DNA from: an uncultured Campylobacter sp. | Lineage (GTDB): Bacteria > Campylobacterota > Campylobacteria > Campylobacterales > Campylobacteraceae | Reading direction: 5' to 3' | Assembly: GCF_938045595.1 (NCBI RefSeq) | Contig: NZ_CALIBB010000028.1 | Span: 1 to 32,019, forward strand | Length of the DNA stretch: 32,019 nucleotides | Part shown: positions 24,225-31,634 of the stretch, piece by piece | Position numbering within the stretch: the first letter of the stretch is position 1 | Layout of the letters: every line of letters begins with the position of its first letter | Notes under the pieces: model-generated | Told to the model about the DNA's origin: nothing | Databases searched by the model: none | The model's input: only the letters and a program-made list of their open reading frames with translations | Position numbers and translations under genes: made by a program

Positions 24225-25385
24225 TTAGTCCATCTGATTTCGTAGGAATGCGGGCTCGTCGAGCTCGTCGTAGGTTTCGTCTCCGTTAAAATCGCCGCTA
24301 CTTACCTTCTGTCTAGAAAAGATAGAATTTCGACCCATGCTCTCTAAAAGCGCCTTCCTGCGATCCGCTACGTTATCGCTGGCGACCTGCTTTTTTTCCT
24401 CGATGCTCCTTTCAAAGCCGGTGGCGATGAGAGTAACCTCGACGCGGTTATTTTCCATCTTAGGATCGGTGGTGGTACCCCAAGTAACGTCGGCATCCTT
24501 ATCCACGGTATCTTCGATGATATTCATCGCGGATTCGATCTCAAGCAAGGAGCAATCAGGCGACATCTTAAAATGCACTAGCACACCCATAGCGCCGTGG
24601 ATGGAGGTATTATCCAAAAGCGGAGATTGGATCGCACTTTTTAGCGCTTCTTCTGCCGCGCCATCACCTTCGCTAACGCCGATACCCATAAGCGCCAAAC
24701 CGCGGTGAGTCATTACCTTTTTGACGTCGGCATAATCGACGTTGATATCGCTATCGCCGGACTCTAATATCACGGAGATCATACCGTTTACGGCTTGGAA
24801 TAGGACATTATCTACGATCTTAAATGCGTCTTTTAGACCGGTTTTTTTATCGATGATCTTCAATAAATTTTGATTTGGGATAACGATTATGGAATCGCAC
24901 TCTTTTTTAAGCTCTTCAAGACCCTCTTGCGCTAGTCGCATGCGCTTTTTACCCTCAAAACCGAAAGGGGTAGTAACGACGCCGATAGTTAGCGCTTTTT
25001 TCTCTTTCGCAGCTTTAGCGACGATAGGTGCAGCGCCCGTACCGGTACCGCCGCCTAGGCCGGAGCCAACGAAAACGATGTCGGAGTAATCCAAGCGGTC
25101 CTTAAGATCGTCGTAGTTCTCCTCCGCAGCCATCTTAGCAAGCGCCGGATCCATACCGCAGCCAAGGCCTTTGGTAGTGCTTTCGCCGAGTAAAATTCTA
25201 GTATTTGCGATCGATTTTTCTAAAGCCTGCGCATCGGTGTTAGCCACCATTAGTTCGACGTCTGTTTTAGTAAAACCCTCGCGAATCATATGATTGATCA
25301 TATTGCATCCGCCGCCGCCGACGCCGATCACCTTCATCTTAGCACCGTAGATGCCCTTTCTTTCTTCCATACTGTATCCTTTCAC
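24225..25385 (-). CDS. ftsZ: Cell division GTPase FtsZ
   Basis: FtsZ forms the Z-ring that marks the division site. The 386-residue protein shows VIGVGGGGCNMINHMI (19-34), the tubulin signature GGGTGTGAAP (111-120) and the catalytic T7 loop region INVDYADVKKVM. It ends in DEPAFLRNQMD, which matches the conserved C-terminal peptide that binds FtsA. Two starts are possible. A GTG at 25385 is preceded by AAGGAG at ideal spacing, and an ATG five codons later (25370) is preceded by AAAGGATAC. The family N-terminus does not decide between them. It follows ftsA by 22 bases and is followed directly by the NimA-like gene. Confidence 0.97.
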   Translation of the reverse strand: MKGYSMEERKGIYGAKMKVIGVGGGGCNMINHMIREGFTKTDVELMVANTDAQALEKSIANTRILLGESTTKGLGCGMDPALAKMAAEENYDDLKDRLDYSDIVFVGSGLGGGTGTGAAPIVAKAAKEKKALTIGVVTTPFGFEGKKRMRLAQEGLEELKKECDSIIVIPNQNLLKIIDKKTGLKDAFKIVDNVLFQAVNGMISVILESGDSDINVDYADVKKVMTHRGLALMGIGVSEGDGAAEEALKSAIQSPLLDNTSIHGAMGVLVHFKMSPDCSLLEIESAMNIIEDTVDKDADVTWGTTTDPKMENNRVEVTLIATGFERSIEEKKQVASDNVADRRKALLESMGRNSIFSRQKVSSGDFNGDETYDELDEPAFLRNQMD

Positions 25386-25407
25386 GAGTATCTCCTTAGC
25401 TTAAAAT

Positions 25408-26775
25408 TTAAAACCAATTTTTCATAGACGACCAAATTTTACTGAAAAAATTCTGTCCGTCTTTTTTTGGAAGTTGGATATTTAGATCCTCCTTCTTAGC
25501 CGCACCGCCGTCCGCTCTGACGCCCTCTTTTTCTATCGCCTTGCTGACCTCTTTTTCATAATATTCGTTCACATTTCGTTTCGGAGCCTTGTTTATAACT
25601 TCGTCTTTGTAGCGGAGTTTGCCGTTAGAGTCCATCTCGTAAGGGGTAAATTCGCCGAAACCATACATGCAAAGTCCTAGTGCACAAGAATTTGAAATAT
25701 CATCAGCAATCTCGTGCAGGCCGCCCACGCTTTTTGCTCTTGCAACCCTAACGGAAGTGTTATCAAAAACTATCGCTGCTAAATCGCGCACGTCGTCTAG
25801 CTTCGCCATGCCGCCGGTGATCACGATACCTGCACCTATGCGGTCTTTATAACCGCTTCTTTCGATCTTATCGGCTATCATATCGAAGGTCTCTTTAACG
25901 CGAGCGAGGATGACTTGAGAGATGATCTCAAGGCTTATGATGTGGTTTTCCGACTCGCTATCTCCTAAAGCAGGCAATTCAACTTCGCTATTGCCTTGAT
26001 TAATTAGATCGTTATAGGTAATTTTAATGTTTTCCGCATACGGAAGCGGCGTATGTAGGGCGCGCGATAGATCGTTAGTAACGTTATTAGAGCCAAACAT
26101 CACAACATCGTTATAACGTAAGGAATTTCCCAGGTGGATGACTATATCACACGTAGCGCCGCCCATGTCAATCAGCACTACGCCGAGCTCTTTTTCGTCC
26201 TTGCTAAGCGTGGATATGGATGATGCGTAGCCCGAAAGGACGATGTTATCGACCTTTACGCCCGCCATCTCTACGGATTTTTTCAAATTTTTAATTGAGC
26301 TTTCGGGAGCGATGACGATATGCGTGGATACCTCCAGGCGGGTACCGCTCATACCGAGAGGGTCTTCGATGTGTTCCTGCTCATCAACCCTAAAATCATA
26401 CGGAAGCACATGCAAGATTACGCTATCGCTAGGCACGTTAGCCTGAGCTTCGGCAACCTGCATAGCGCGCTTTATTTCATCCAGCCCGATCTCGTTTTCC
26501 ATAGTTATGACGCCGCGAGATTTAACGCTTTTGGCGTATGAGCCAGAGATCGATATGATAGCTCTATCATAGCTTCTACCAGCGCCTTTTACTGCTGCTT
26601 TCACCGCCTGCTTTATTGAGCCCGCAGCCTGCTCTATGTTTGTTATGACGCCCTTTTTGATACCTAAAGTATCGGCTCCGCCAACGCCTAAGACCGTAAA
26701 AATGCCATCATTTTTAGCGATTATCGCGCGAATTTTAGTTGAGCCTATATCTAGACCTAAAATATACTCACTCAC
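25408..26775 (-). CDS. ftsA: Cell division protein FtsA
   Basis: FtsA is an actin-like ATPase that tethers FtsZ to the membrane and recruits later divisome proteins. The 455-residue protein starts with the phosphate-1 motif EYILGLDIGSTKIRAII, has the LGVVLIDMGGATCDIVIH phosphate-2 segment and the GAGIVITGGMAKLDDV adenosine segment. It ends in an amphipathic helix (NFFSKIWSSMKNWF) that would insert into the membrane. A linker of about 50 residues before it is rich in Lys and Glu. It starts at GTG (26775), overlapping the upstream stop codon by eight bases (GTGAGTGA), with AAAGG at good spacing. This overlap suggests coupled translation with the ppiD-like gene. Confidence 0.96.
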   Translation of the reverse strand: MSEYILGLDIGSTKIRAIIAKNDGIFTVLGVGGADTLGIKKGVITNIEQAAGSIKQAVKAAVKGAGRSYDRAIISISGSYAKSVKSRGVITMENEIGLDEIKRAMQVAEAQANVPSDSVILHVLPYDFRVDEQEHIEDPLGMSGTRLEVSTHIVIAPESSIKNLKKSVEMAGVKVDNIVLSGYASSISTLSKDEKELGVVLIDMGGATCDIVIHLGNSLRYNDVVMFGSNNVTNDLSRALHTPLPYAENIKITYNDLINQGNSEVELPALGDSESENHIISLEIISQVILARVKETFDMIADKIERSGYKDRIGAGIVITGGMAKLDDVRDLAAIVFDNTSVRVARAKSVGGLHEIADDISNSCALGLCMYGFGEFTPYEMDSNGKLRYKDEVINKAPKRNVNEYYEKEVSKAIEKEGVRADGGAAKKEDLNIQLPKKDGQNFFSKIWSSMKNWF

Positions 26776-28225
26776 TGTCTTTACCTTTAAAATATCTTTC
26801 GGTTTTATAGCGCTTTTCTAGCATTTTGGTTAGATCGTCTTGCAGATTAGAATTTAATAACGCAGTTATCCTATCGGTGACGATCGCTTTTTCTTTATCT
26901 ATCTCTTCGCTGCTACCTAGGCTCTGCTGTAAAATTTTATACACTACGGCTTTATTATCAAACATCACTATCCCTTCTTTGGCAGGCTTATTAAACATAT
27001 CGATAAGAAATTTATAAAATTCGTCATCGCTTAGCTTGGTATTATTTTTACTATTAAGAGATAGCGTGCCGAAATCTTCGCCTTTGAAATTTTTAAGCGC
27101 ATCTTGAGCTCTTTTTTCAAGTAGCTCTTTGCGTTTCTTCGTTTCAAATTCTTTAGAAGCCAAAGACTTAGCCTCTTCAAAGCTCATCTGCCTAGGCTGT
27201 TCTACACCGTTTAGTTTAGCAATCAAATATCCGCCTTTGTACTCGAAAGGCTTGATGACATCTCCTGGCTTTGCCACCTCAATCTCAGATATTAGAAAAT
27301 TGCTAGCCGTAGCAACTATAGTTTCATTAGTATCGAGCTTGCCTTTTTTGATCTCCAGATAATCCTTTGTAGCGTCTTTTTTAACCTGATCCATTCGGTA
27401 ATCTTTTAAAACGTTAGGTTTGGCTTCTGTAAAATCCAATAATTTATCATCCAGGCTTCTATACTCGCCTCTGTGTTCTTCATAAAATTTACTTAGTTCA
27501 GTCTCATTCACATCGGCATTGCTAGGCGCCACAAAATATGTTCCTAGAGTATATTTTTTTTCGGTCATAAAGTGCGACTTCTCGCCTTCCCAGAATTTCT
27601 TTAGCTCGTCGTCGCTAAAAGTGACGTTAGCGTCTGCGTAGATTATCTCTGCAGAAACCTTGTCCTGCATCAGCTGCGATGCTGCAAATGCTTCTACGAT
27701 CTTAGGGCCAGGCGTTATTTTTAGCGCTTTGCCGAGCTTTTCTAAAGTTAGGACCTTTTGTAGATTGCGCTCAAATTCCTTTTTAGTAAGTCCTGAATTC
27801 CTTACGACATTATCGTAAAGCTCCTTACTAAATGCGCCGTTTTCTTGGAAATTCGGCGAGCTTACTACAAATTCCGCCACATCTTTATCACTAGCCTGAA
27901 CACCTAAGTCTTTAGCAAAATTTAGAAAATACGCTTCGCCGATTAGCTGATCTACTGCGATCTGATCTAGATGCATATTTTTGGCTTGTTCTTGAGTAAA
28001 TTGCCCATCGCTCATAGCACTCAGCCTGTTGTATAGTTCGGAATATTTTGTGTTTAATTCTTGATTTGTTATAGAAATCTGCCCTACTCTAGCGATTGAG
28101 CCTGCGCGGTTAGCGTTCATATCATATGCGCCCCAGCCGACGAAGCCTGCGCCCACGAAGGCTATCGTGCTTATCCAAATAGTCGGTATAAGCGACTTCT
28201 TATGCTTTTGCATCCATTCTATCAT
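26768..28225 (-). CDS. PpiD-like membrane-anchored periplasmic chaperone/isomerase
   Basis: The 485-residue protein has a short cytoplasmic N-terminus, one membrane helix (about 15-35, LIPTIWISTIAFVGAGFVGW), then a SurA/PpiD-type N-terminal chaperone region with ARVGQISITNQELNTKYSEL (45-64). A parvulin-like segment (about 240-340, including PGDVIKPFEYKGGYLIAKLN) and a charged helical C-terminus follow. E. coli PpiD is longer (623 residues), but epsilonproteobacterial members are this size. It should help outer-membrane or periplasmic proteins fold; isomerase activity is uncertain. The ATG has AAGGA six bases before it. It is the first gene of the ppiD-like, ftsA, ftsZ unit, an order I recall from C. 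jejuni and Helicobacter. Confidence 0.9.
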   Translation of the reverse strand: MIEWMQKHKKSLIPTIWISTIAFVGAGFVGWGAYDMNANRAGSIARVGQISITNQELNTKYSELYNRLSAMSDGQFTQEQAKNMHLDQIAVDQLIGEAYFLNFAKDLGVQASDKDVAEFVVSSPNFQENGAFSKELYDNVVRNSGLTKKEFERNLQKVLTLEKLGKALKITPGPKIVEAFAASQLMQDKVSAEIIYADANVTFSDDELKKFWEGEKSHFMTEKKYTLGTYFVAPSNADVNETELSKFYEEHRGEYRSLDDKLLDFTEAKPNVLKDYRMDQVKKDATKDYLEIKKGKLDTNETIVATASNFLISEIEVAKPGDVIKPFEYKGGYLIAKLNGVEQPRQMSFEEAKSLASKEFETKKRKELLEKRAQDALKNFKGEDFGTLSLNSKNNTKLSDDEFYKFLIDMFNKPAKEGIVMFDNKAVVYKILQQSLGSSEEIDKEKAIVTDRITALLNSNLQDDLTKMLEKRYKTERYFKGKDSE

Positions 28226-28267
28226 CTAAATCCTTAAATAGCTAACTAAAGAAATTTTTTGTTAGTA

Positions 28268-28273
28268 ATTATA
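28268..28273 (-). promoter_or_regulatory. Probable -10 element for the ppiD-ftsA-ftsZ unit
   Basis: The minus strand reads TATAAT, 42 bases ahead of the ppiD-like start codon. A small hairpin CCTTATGTAAGG lies just upstream (28283-28294). No good -35 box is seen. Confidence 0.45.
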
Positions 28274-28357
28274 CAGATAAAACCTTATGTAAGGCTGAAA
28301 AATAGGCATTTTTAGCGAATTATAACGCGTTAGTAAATGATTTGGTATACATTAATC

Positions 28358-28918
28358 TTAGCTTAGCAAAAGCAGCTTTGAACTCATTTCTAAAATCGCT
28401 ATTTTTTTCGCCATTTGCTGCGCGCTCCTTGCATGAGCAAAAATCCCATAGCCGCGAATCACCATTGTATCGCTATTTTCATTTATCATATAGTTACAAA
28501 TTTCATACGGCGCGCGCTCGTGCCAATCGTCGTAGTTCTTAGGATCGTAAATTTCAACGCGCTTAAATTTGCTCACCCCAAAGTAATCTCGCGGCAAAAT
28601 AAAATCATGCTCCAGCGTATATGCGACGAGATATGGCGGTGTCGCGTAGGTTACGAATTTTGCCTCTTTTATATTTTTGTAGATATTTATATGTATGTCG
28701 CTATCGATGCTAGCATCTTGCCAGCGGTAGTCTTTTTTTGAAAACAGCGTTATAAAATCATCCCTATCCAGGCTATCGAAAATCGCGTCTTTTTTGTTGA
28801 TCAAGAACTGATTTTCTTTAATTTTTGCTGAAATCGAGCCGTGAAAGATCCCAAAAAGCCTATCTCTAAACATCGAAAGCGAAATTTTGCGTAAAATTTC
28901 ATAATAATACTCGTCCAT
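28358..28918 (-). CDS. Class II aldolase/adducin-fold protein lacking the zinc site
   Basis: The 186-residue protein aligns with class II aldolases: FHGSISAKI (25-33) at the GN/GS-S phosphate loop, FLINKKDAIFDSLDRDDFI, SDIHINIY (73-80), AKFVTYATPPYLVAYT (86-101) and the final helix QQMAKKIAILEMSSKLLLL. Family enzymes bind zinc through a His-x-His pair and a later His (HTHP and NHG). Here those positions read YAT (91-93) and GYG (156-158), so all three ligands are absent; the glutamate base position reads Asp. It therefore probably does not cleave carbon-carbon bonds and may be structural or regulatory. The ATG follows AAAGGCGAG. It lies between the ppiD-like gene and rsmH. Confidence 0.82.
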   Translation of the reverse strand: MDEYYYEILRKISLSMFRDRLFGIFHGSISAKIKENQFLINKKDAIFDSLDRDDFITLFSKKDYRWQDASIDSDIHINIYKNIKEAKFVTYATPPYLVAYTLEHDFILPRDYFGVSKFKRVEIYDPKNYDDWHERAPYEICNYMINENSDTMVIRGYGIFAHARSAQQMAKKIAILEMSSKLLLLS

Positions 28919-28944
28919 CTCTCGCCTTTGTAAAAAATTTCGCT

Positions 28945-28950
28945 ATTATA
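28945..28950 (-). promoter_or_regulatory. Probable -10 element for the aldolase-like gene
   Basis: The minus strand reads TATAAT, 26 bases before the ATG at 28918. The same AT-rich block (CTATTATATAGG) could serve rsmH on the plus strand, so the 64-base divergent region may be bidirectional. Confidence 0.45.
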
Positions 28951-28982
28951 TAGGATTAGAAATTTCAAAAGGATAAATTTAA

Positions 28983-29918
28983 GTGCAAGCTCCACATATT
29001 CCGGTACTTTTTTCGCAAACGATCGCCGCATTTTCGCAGCTTGAGGACGGCTACGTTATCGACTGCACACTAGGCTACGGAGGGCACAGCGAAGGCATTT
29101 TGACCGCTAATCCGCACCTTAAACTCATCGCCTGCGACAGAGATGCCGAAGCGATAGAATTTTCGCGCGAGCGGCTCAGTAAATTTAAAGATCGCATAGA
29201 AATTCACAAAGCAAAATTTAGCGAAATTTTAGAAATTCTGCCCGAGCAAAAGCTCCGCGCAGTTCGCGGGATATTAGCCGACATCGGCGTTTCGTCGCTT
29301 CAGTTGGATAAAAACTCGCGCGGCTTTTCCACTAAAAGCGACGCGCTGGATATGCGAATGGACGCGCGCGCGGCGTTGGATGCGGCGTATGTCGTAAACC
29401 GCTACTCGCAAGCGGAGCTAGCGCGCATTTTCCGCGAATACGGCGAGCTAACAAATGCTAACGCAATCGCCTCCAAAATAGCTACTGCGCGGACTAACGC
29501 ACCACTAACAAGCGCTAAAGCTTTAGCAAATTTGATCGGAACAAAGCCCGTTAAAGGGCGTAGTATCAGCCTCGCCGCGCTAGCGTTTCAGGCGATCCGC
29601 ATCGAGGTAAATAACGAGCTTGGCGAGCTAAAAAGCCTGCTTGATCTCATCGAGCAAAAATCGCGCGATTTAATCTTAACTAATGCAAATGTCGCTATAA
29701 TCTCATTTCATTCGCTTGAAGATCGCATCGTAAAGATGCGCTTTAAGCAGTGGGAGCGCAGTTGTATCTGCCCAAGCGGCGTGATGCGTTGCGAATGCGG
29801 CGGCGGGCATTCGTTAGGCAAAATCCTAACCAAAAGCCCGATAATAGCGGACGCGCAAGAGCTTACGCAAAACTCGCGAGCAGCGAGCGCAAAGCTAAGA
29901 ATTTTTCGGCTAAAATGA
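28983..29918 (+). CDS. rsmH: 16S rRNA m4C1402 methyltransferase RsmH (MraW)
   Basis: RsmH methylates N4 of C1402 in the decoding centre of 16S rRNA with S-adenosylmethionine. The 311-residue protein has HIPVLFSQTIAAF at the N-terminus, the cofactor loop DCTLGYGGHSEGIL (25-38), ILADIGVSSLQLDKNSRGFS, DALDMRMD and the late family motif IISFHSLEDRIVKMRF. A Cys-rich CICPSGVMRCECGGG follows, near the C-terminus; this segment may be a family metal-like site, though I would not press that. The start is GTG (28983), with AAGGAT before it. In many bacteria the ftsL gene follows it directly; here 903 bases intervene. Confidence 0.96.
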   Translation: MQAPHIPVLFSQTIAAFSQLEDGYVIDCTLGYGGHSEGILTANPHLKLIACDRDAEAIEFSRERLSKFKDRIEIHKAKFSEILEILPEQKLRAVRGILADIGVSSLQLDKNSRGFSTKSDALDMRMDARAALDAAYVVNRYSQAELARIFREYGELTNANAIASKIATARTNAPLTSAKALANLIGTKPVKGRSISLAALAFQAIRIEVNNELGELKSLLDLIEQKSRDLILTNANVAIISFHSLEDRIVKMRFKQWERSCICPSGVMRCECGGGHSLGKILTKSPIIADAQELTQNSRAASAKLRIFRLK

Positions 29919-30104
29919 CCGCCTTTGCTTGCTATGAATTTTAAATTTTGACGAAATTTTGTAAAATTTACAGATTTGCAGGCATTAAATTTTAAAATTT
30001 TATGGAATTTTAAAATTCGGCTTACAAAAATTTTGCTTTTAGAATTTATGATATTTTCAACGTTATTTTAAACATGCAATGGCTAAATCATAAAATTTAG
30101 CGAA

Positions 30105-30152
30105 AAATTTAACGTTTAATTTTACGCTAAATTTAACGTATAATTTTATGAG
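30105..30152. repeat. Imperfect 24-bp direct repeat, two units
   Basis: AAATTTAACGTTTAATTTTA (30105) recurs 24 bases on as AAATTTAACGTATAATTTTA (30129). It lies in the AT-rich left part of the rsmH to ftsL-like gap. Confidence 0.5.
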
Positions 30153-30318
30153 ATTTGGTTGCTGCATATTTTAAAAACTAAGTGGCAACATAGATACAGA
30201 ACCGAGCGAGAGTTAAAATTTGGCGCCTAAAGCAAGCGGCGTAATGCCAAATCTCGTTCTTTGCTTTAACGAAATTTTGTAGACGAGCCGTAATTTCATT
30301 GATTTTTTTAGATGATAG

Positions 30319-30429
30319 AGCTTATCTTGCAAGCGATATCCTTCGCTTAGCGTTTTAAGGCGCATCGAAGACGCAGTGAAATTTTAAGCGGTTTTTCAGA
30401 CGATTTGACAAAATTTTATAAGATAAGCT
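30319..30429. repeat. Perfect 10-bp inverted repeat, wide spacer
   Basis: AGCTTATCTT (30319-30328) is exactly complementary to AAGATAAGCT (30420-30429), with 91 bases between. It is one of three inverted repeats in the same gap that share the TTATCTT/AAGATAA core. Confidence 0.4.
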
Positions 30430-30625
30430 GAGTAAAGCGAACTTGATTTTTACCTGTCAAAATGAATTTCCCAAGCAGGCGGTGCAAAAAAACGAGCAAA
30501 ATTAACGCGATGCTTCTTTTGAAGCTTCTGCTGCTATACAATATCGTGCAAAGAACCAGCTGAATAAACGCAATAGCCTGCTAAAGTAAAATTTTGCTTT
30601 TGCTGGCCGAGATAGAATTTGGCGA

Positions 30626-30707
30626 GTTAAGATAAAATTCCATTTACTGAGGTAAAATTGCAAAGAAAAATTTTGCTCGTAGCTTTGCTTTTAAATTTTA
30701 TCTTAAC
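30626..30707. repeat. Perfect 14-bp inverted repeat with nested stem
   Basis: GTTAAGATAAAATT (30626-30639) pairs exactly with 30694-30707. Inside it, GCAAAG (30660-30665) pairs with CTTTGC (30683-30688). The element spans 82 bases, about the same size as the perfect inverted repeat at 14792-14879. It has no T-run after it. Confidence 0.55.
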
Positions 30708-30751
30708 GGCTATTTGCTGAGCGCACGCTAGCTGCGGGCTTCGAGCTGAAT

Positions 30752-30790
30752 TTATCTTGACGCAGACGCCTCGGCGGCGAGTAAAGATAA
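30752..30790. repeat. 7-bp inverted repeat upstream of the FtsL-like gene
   Basis: TTATCTT (30752-30758) and AAGATAA (30784-30790) flank a GC-rich 25-base centre, ending 31 bases before the FtsL-like start codon. The rest of the 903-base gap shows no gene I can support. Confidence 0.35.
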
Positions 30791-30821
30791 GATCGTGGTT
30801 TTAAATTTATGGAGATTTTAA

Positions 30822-31634
30822 ATGAACAAATATGAATATTTTGCCGACGACGATGACGGGCACGACTTCGCAGGGACATCCGATCTAGCGGGCATAGAGC
30901 TCGCAAAAAGACGAGCTATGGAGGATCTGACGGATGAGGAGCTAGAGGATAAGCTTGCCGCGGATCTTTCCGCAAAACGAAACTACGCGGGCGAAGCTGG
31001 CGGTTACGACGATTTTACCGGCTTGGGATTCGAAAGTTCAGGCTTCACAAACGCCCAAAACTATCTAAATTCCGAAAGCGGCGGAACAAAATTTAATAAA
31101 AACAGCAAAGTAAAATTAAAAGGACGTGGCGACGCAAATCTTTCAGCCACTCGAGGCAGCGAGAATTACGCAACCGGAGCGAGCTACGGCGATTTTGCAG
31201 GTGCCAATTTTACCAGCACGGCGGATTACGCGGCGTTTGCAGATGCAAGCTTTACAGGCACGCAAAATCAAAATTACGCGGATCTGGGCGCGCAGGATTA
31301 TTCAAGCCTTGCTGCAGGACGCGGTTACGGCAGTTTTGCTGGCGCGCAGGACGAGCTACTACGCAACTACGATGCCGAGAAAAAAAAGGAGAAAAATCTC
31401 ACGCTTTATCAGCTTTTAGTCGTTTATCTGCTGATCGGATTTGCGTTTTTGCTGACGGTGCCGGCGATTTACATCCGCAACGAAATTTATTACATCAGTC
31501 GCGACATCGCCGCGCTTCGTACCAAGCACGAGGTTTTGCTTGAGGAAAATCGCGCGCTTAACAACGACATCGAATATCTGCGCTACAAAAATGAAATTTT
31601 AGATCCGCAAAGCGTGCAAGAAAATGGACGCTGA
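30822..31634 (+). CDS. FtsL-like divisome protein with a long low-complexity N-terminal extension
   Basis: The 270-residue product has an acidic N-terminus (1-50), a low-complexity region (about 55-180) rich in Gly, Ala, Asp, Asn, Tyr and Phe (YGDFAGANF, YAAFADASF, YGSFAGAQ), and a Lys/Glu patch (187-191). One membrane helix follows (194-217, YQLLVVYLLIGFAFLLTVPA), then a periplasmic coiled coil (about 222-262, with LRTKHEVLLEENRALNNDIE). The helix plus coiled coil is FtsL/DivIC-like, and rsmH is the usual upstream neighbour of ftsL. FtsL pairs with FtsB and FtsQ to activate septal wall synthesis. The long cytoplasmic part is unusual; FtsL proteins normally have only a short one. GGAG lies seven bases before the ATG. 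FtsL identity is inference from topology and position. Confidence 0.7.
   Translation: MNKYEYFADDDDGHDFAGTSDLAGIELAKRRAMEDLTDEELEDKLAADLSAKRNYAGEAGGYDDFTGLGFESSGFTNAQNYLNSESGGTKFNKNSKVKLKGRGDANLSATRGSENYATGASYGDFAGANFTSTADYAAFADASFTGTQNQNYADLGAQDYSSLAAGRGYGSFAGAQDELLRNYDAEKKKEKNLTLYQLLVVYLLIGFAFLLTVPAIYIRNEIYYISRDIAALRTKHEVLLEENRALNNDIEYLRYKNEILDPQSVQENGR

Noticed and set aside
31632..31634. TGA as selenocysteine between the FtsL-like and RmuC parts
   Set aside because: The RmuC core has no selenocysteine family, I recognised no SECIS-like hairpin right after it, and FtsL-like homology ends just before it.
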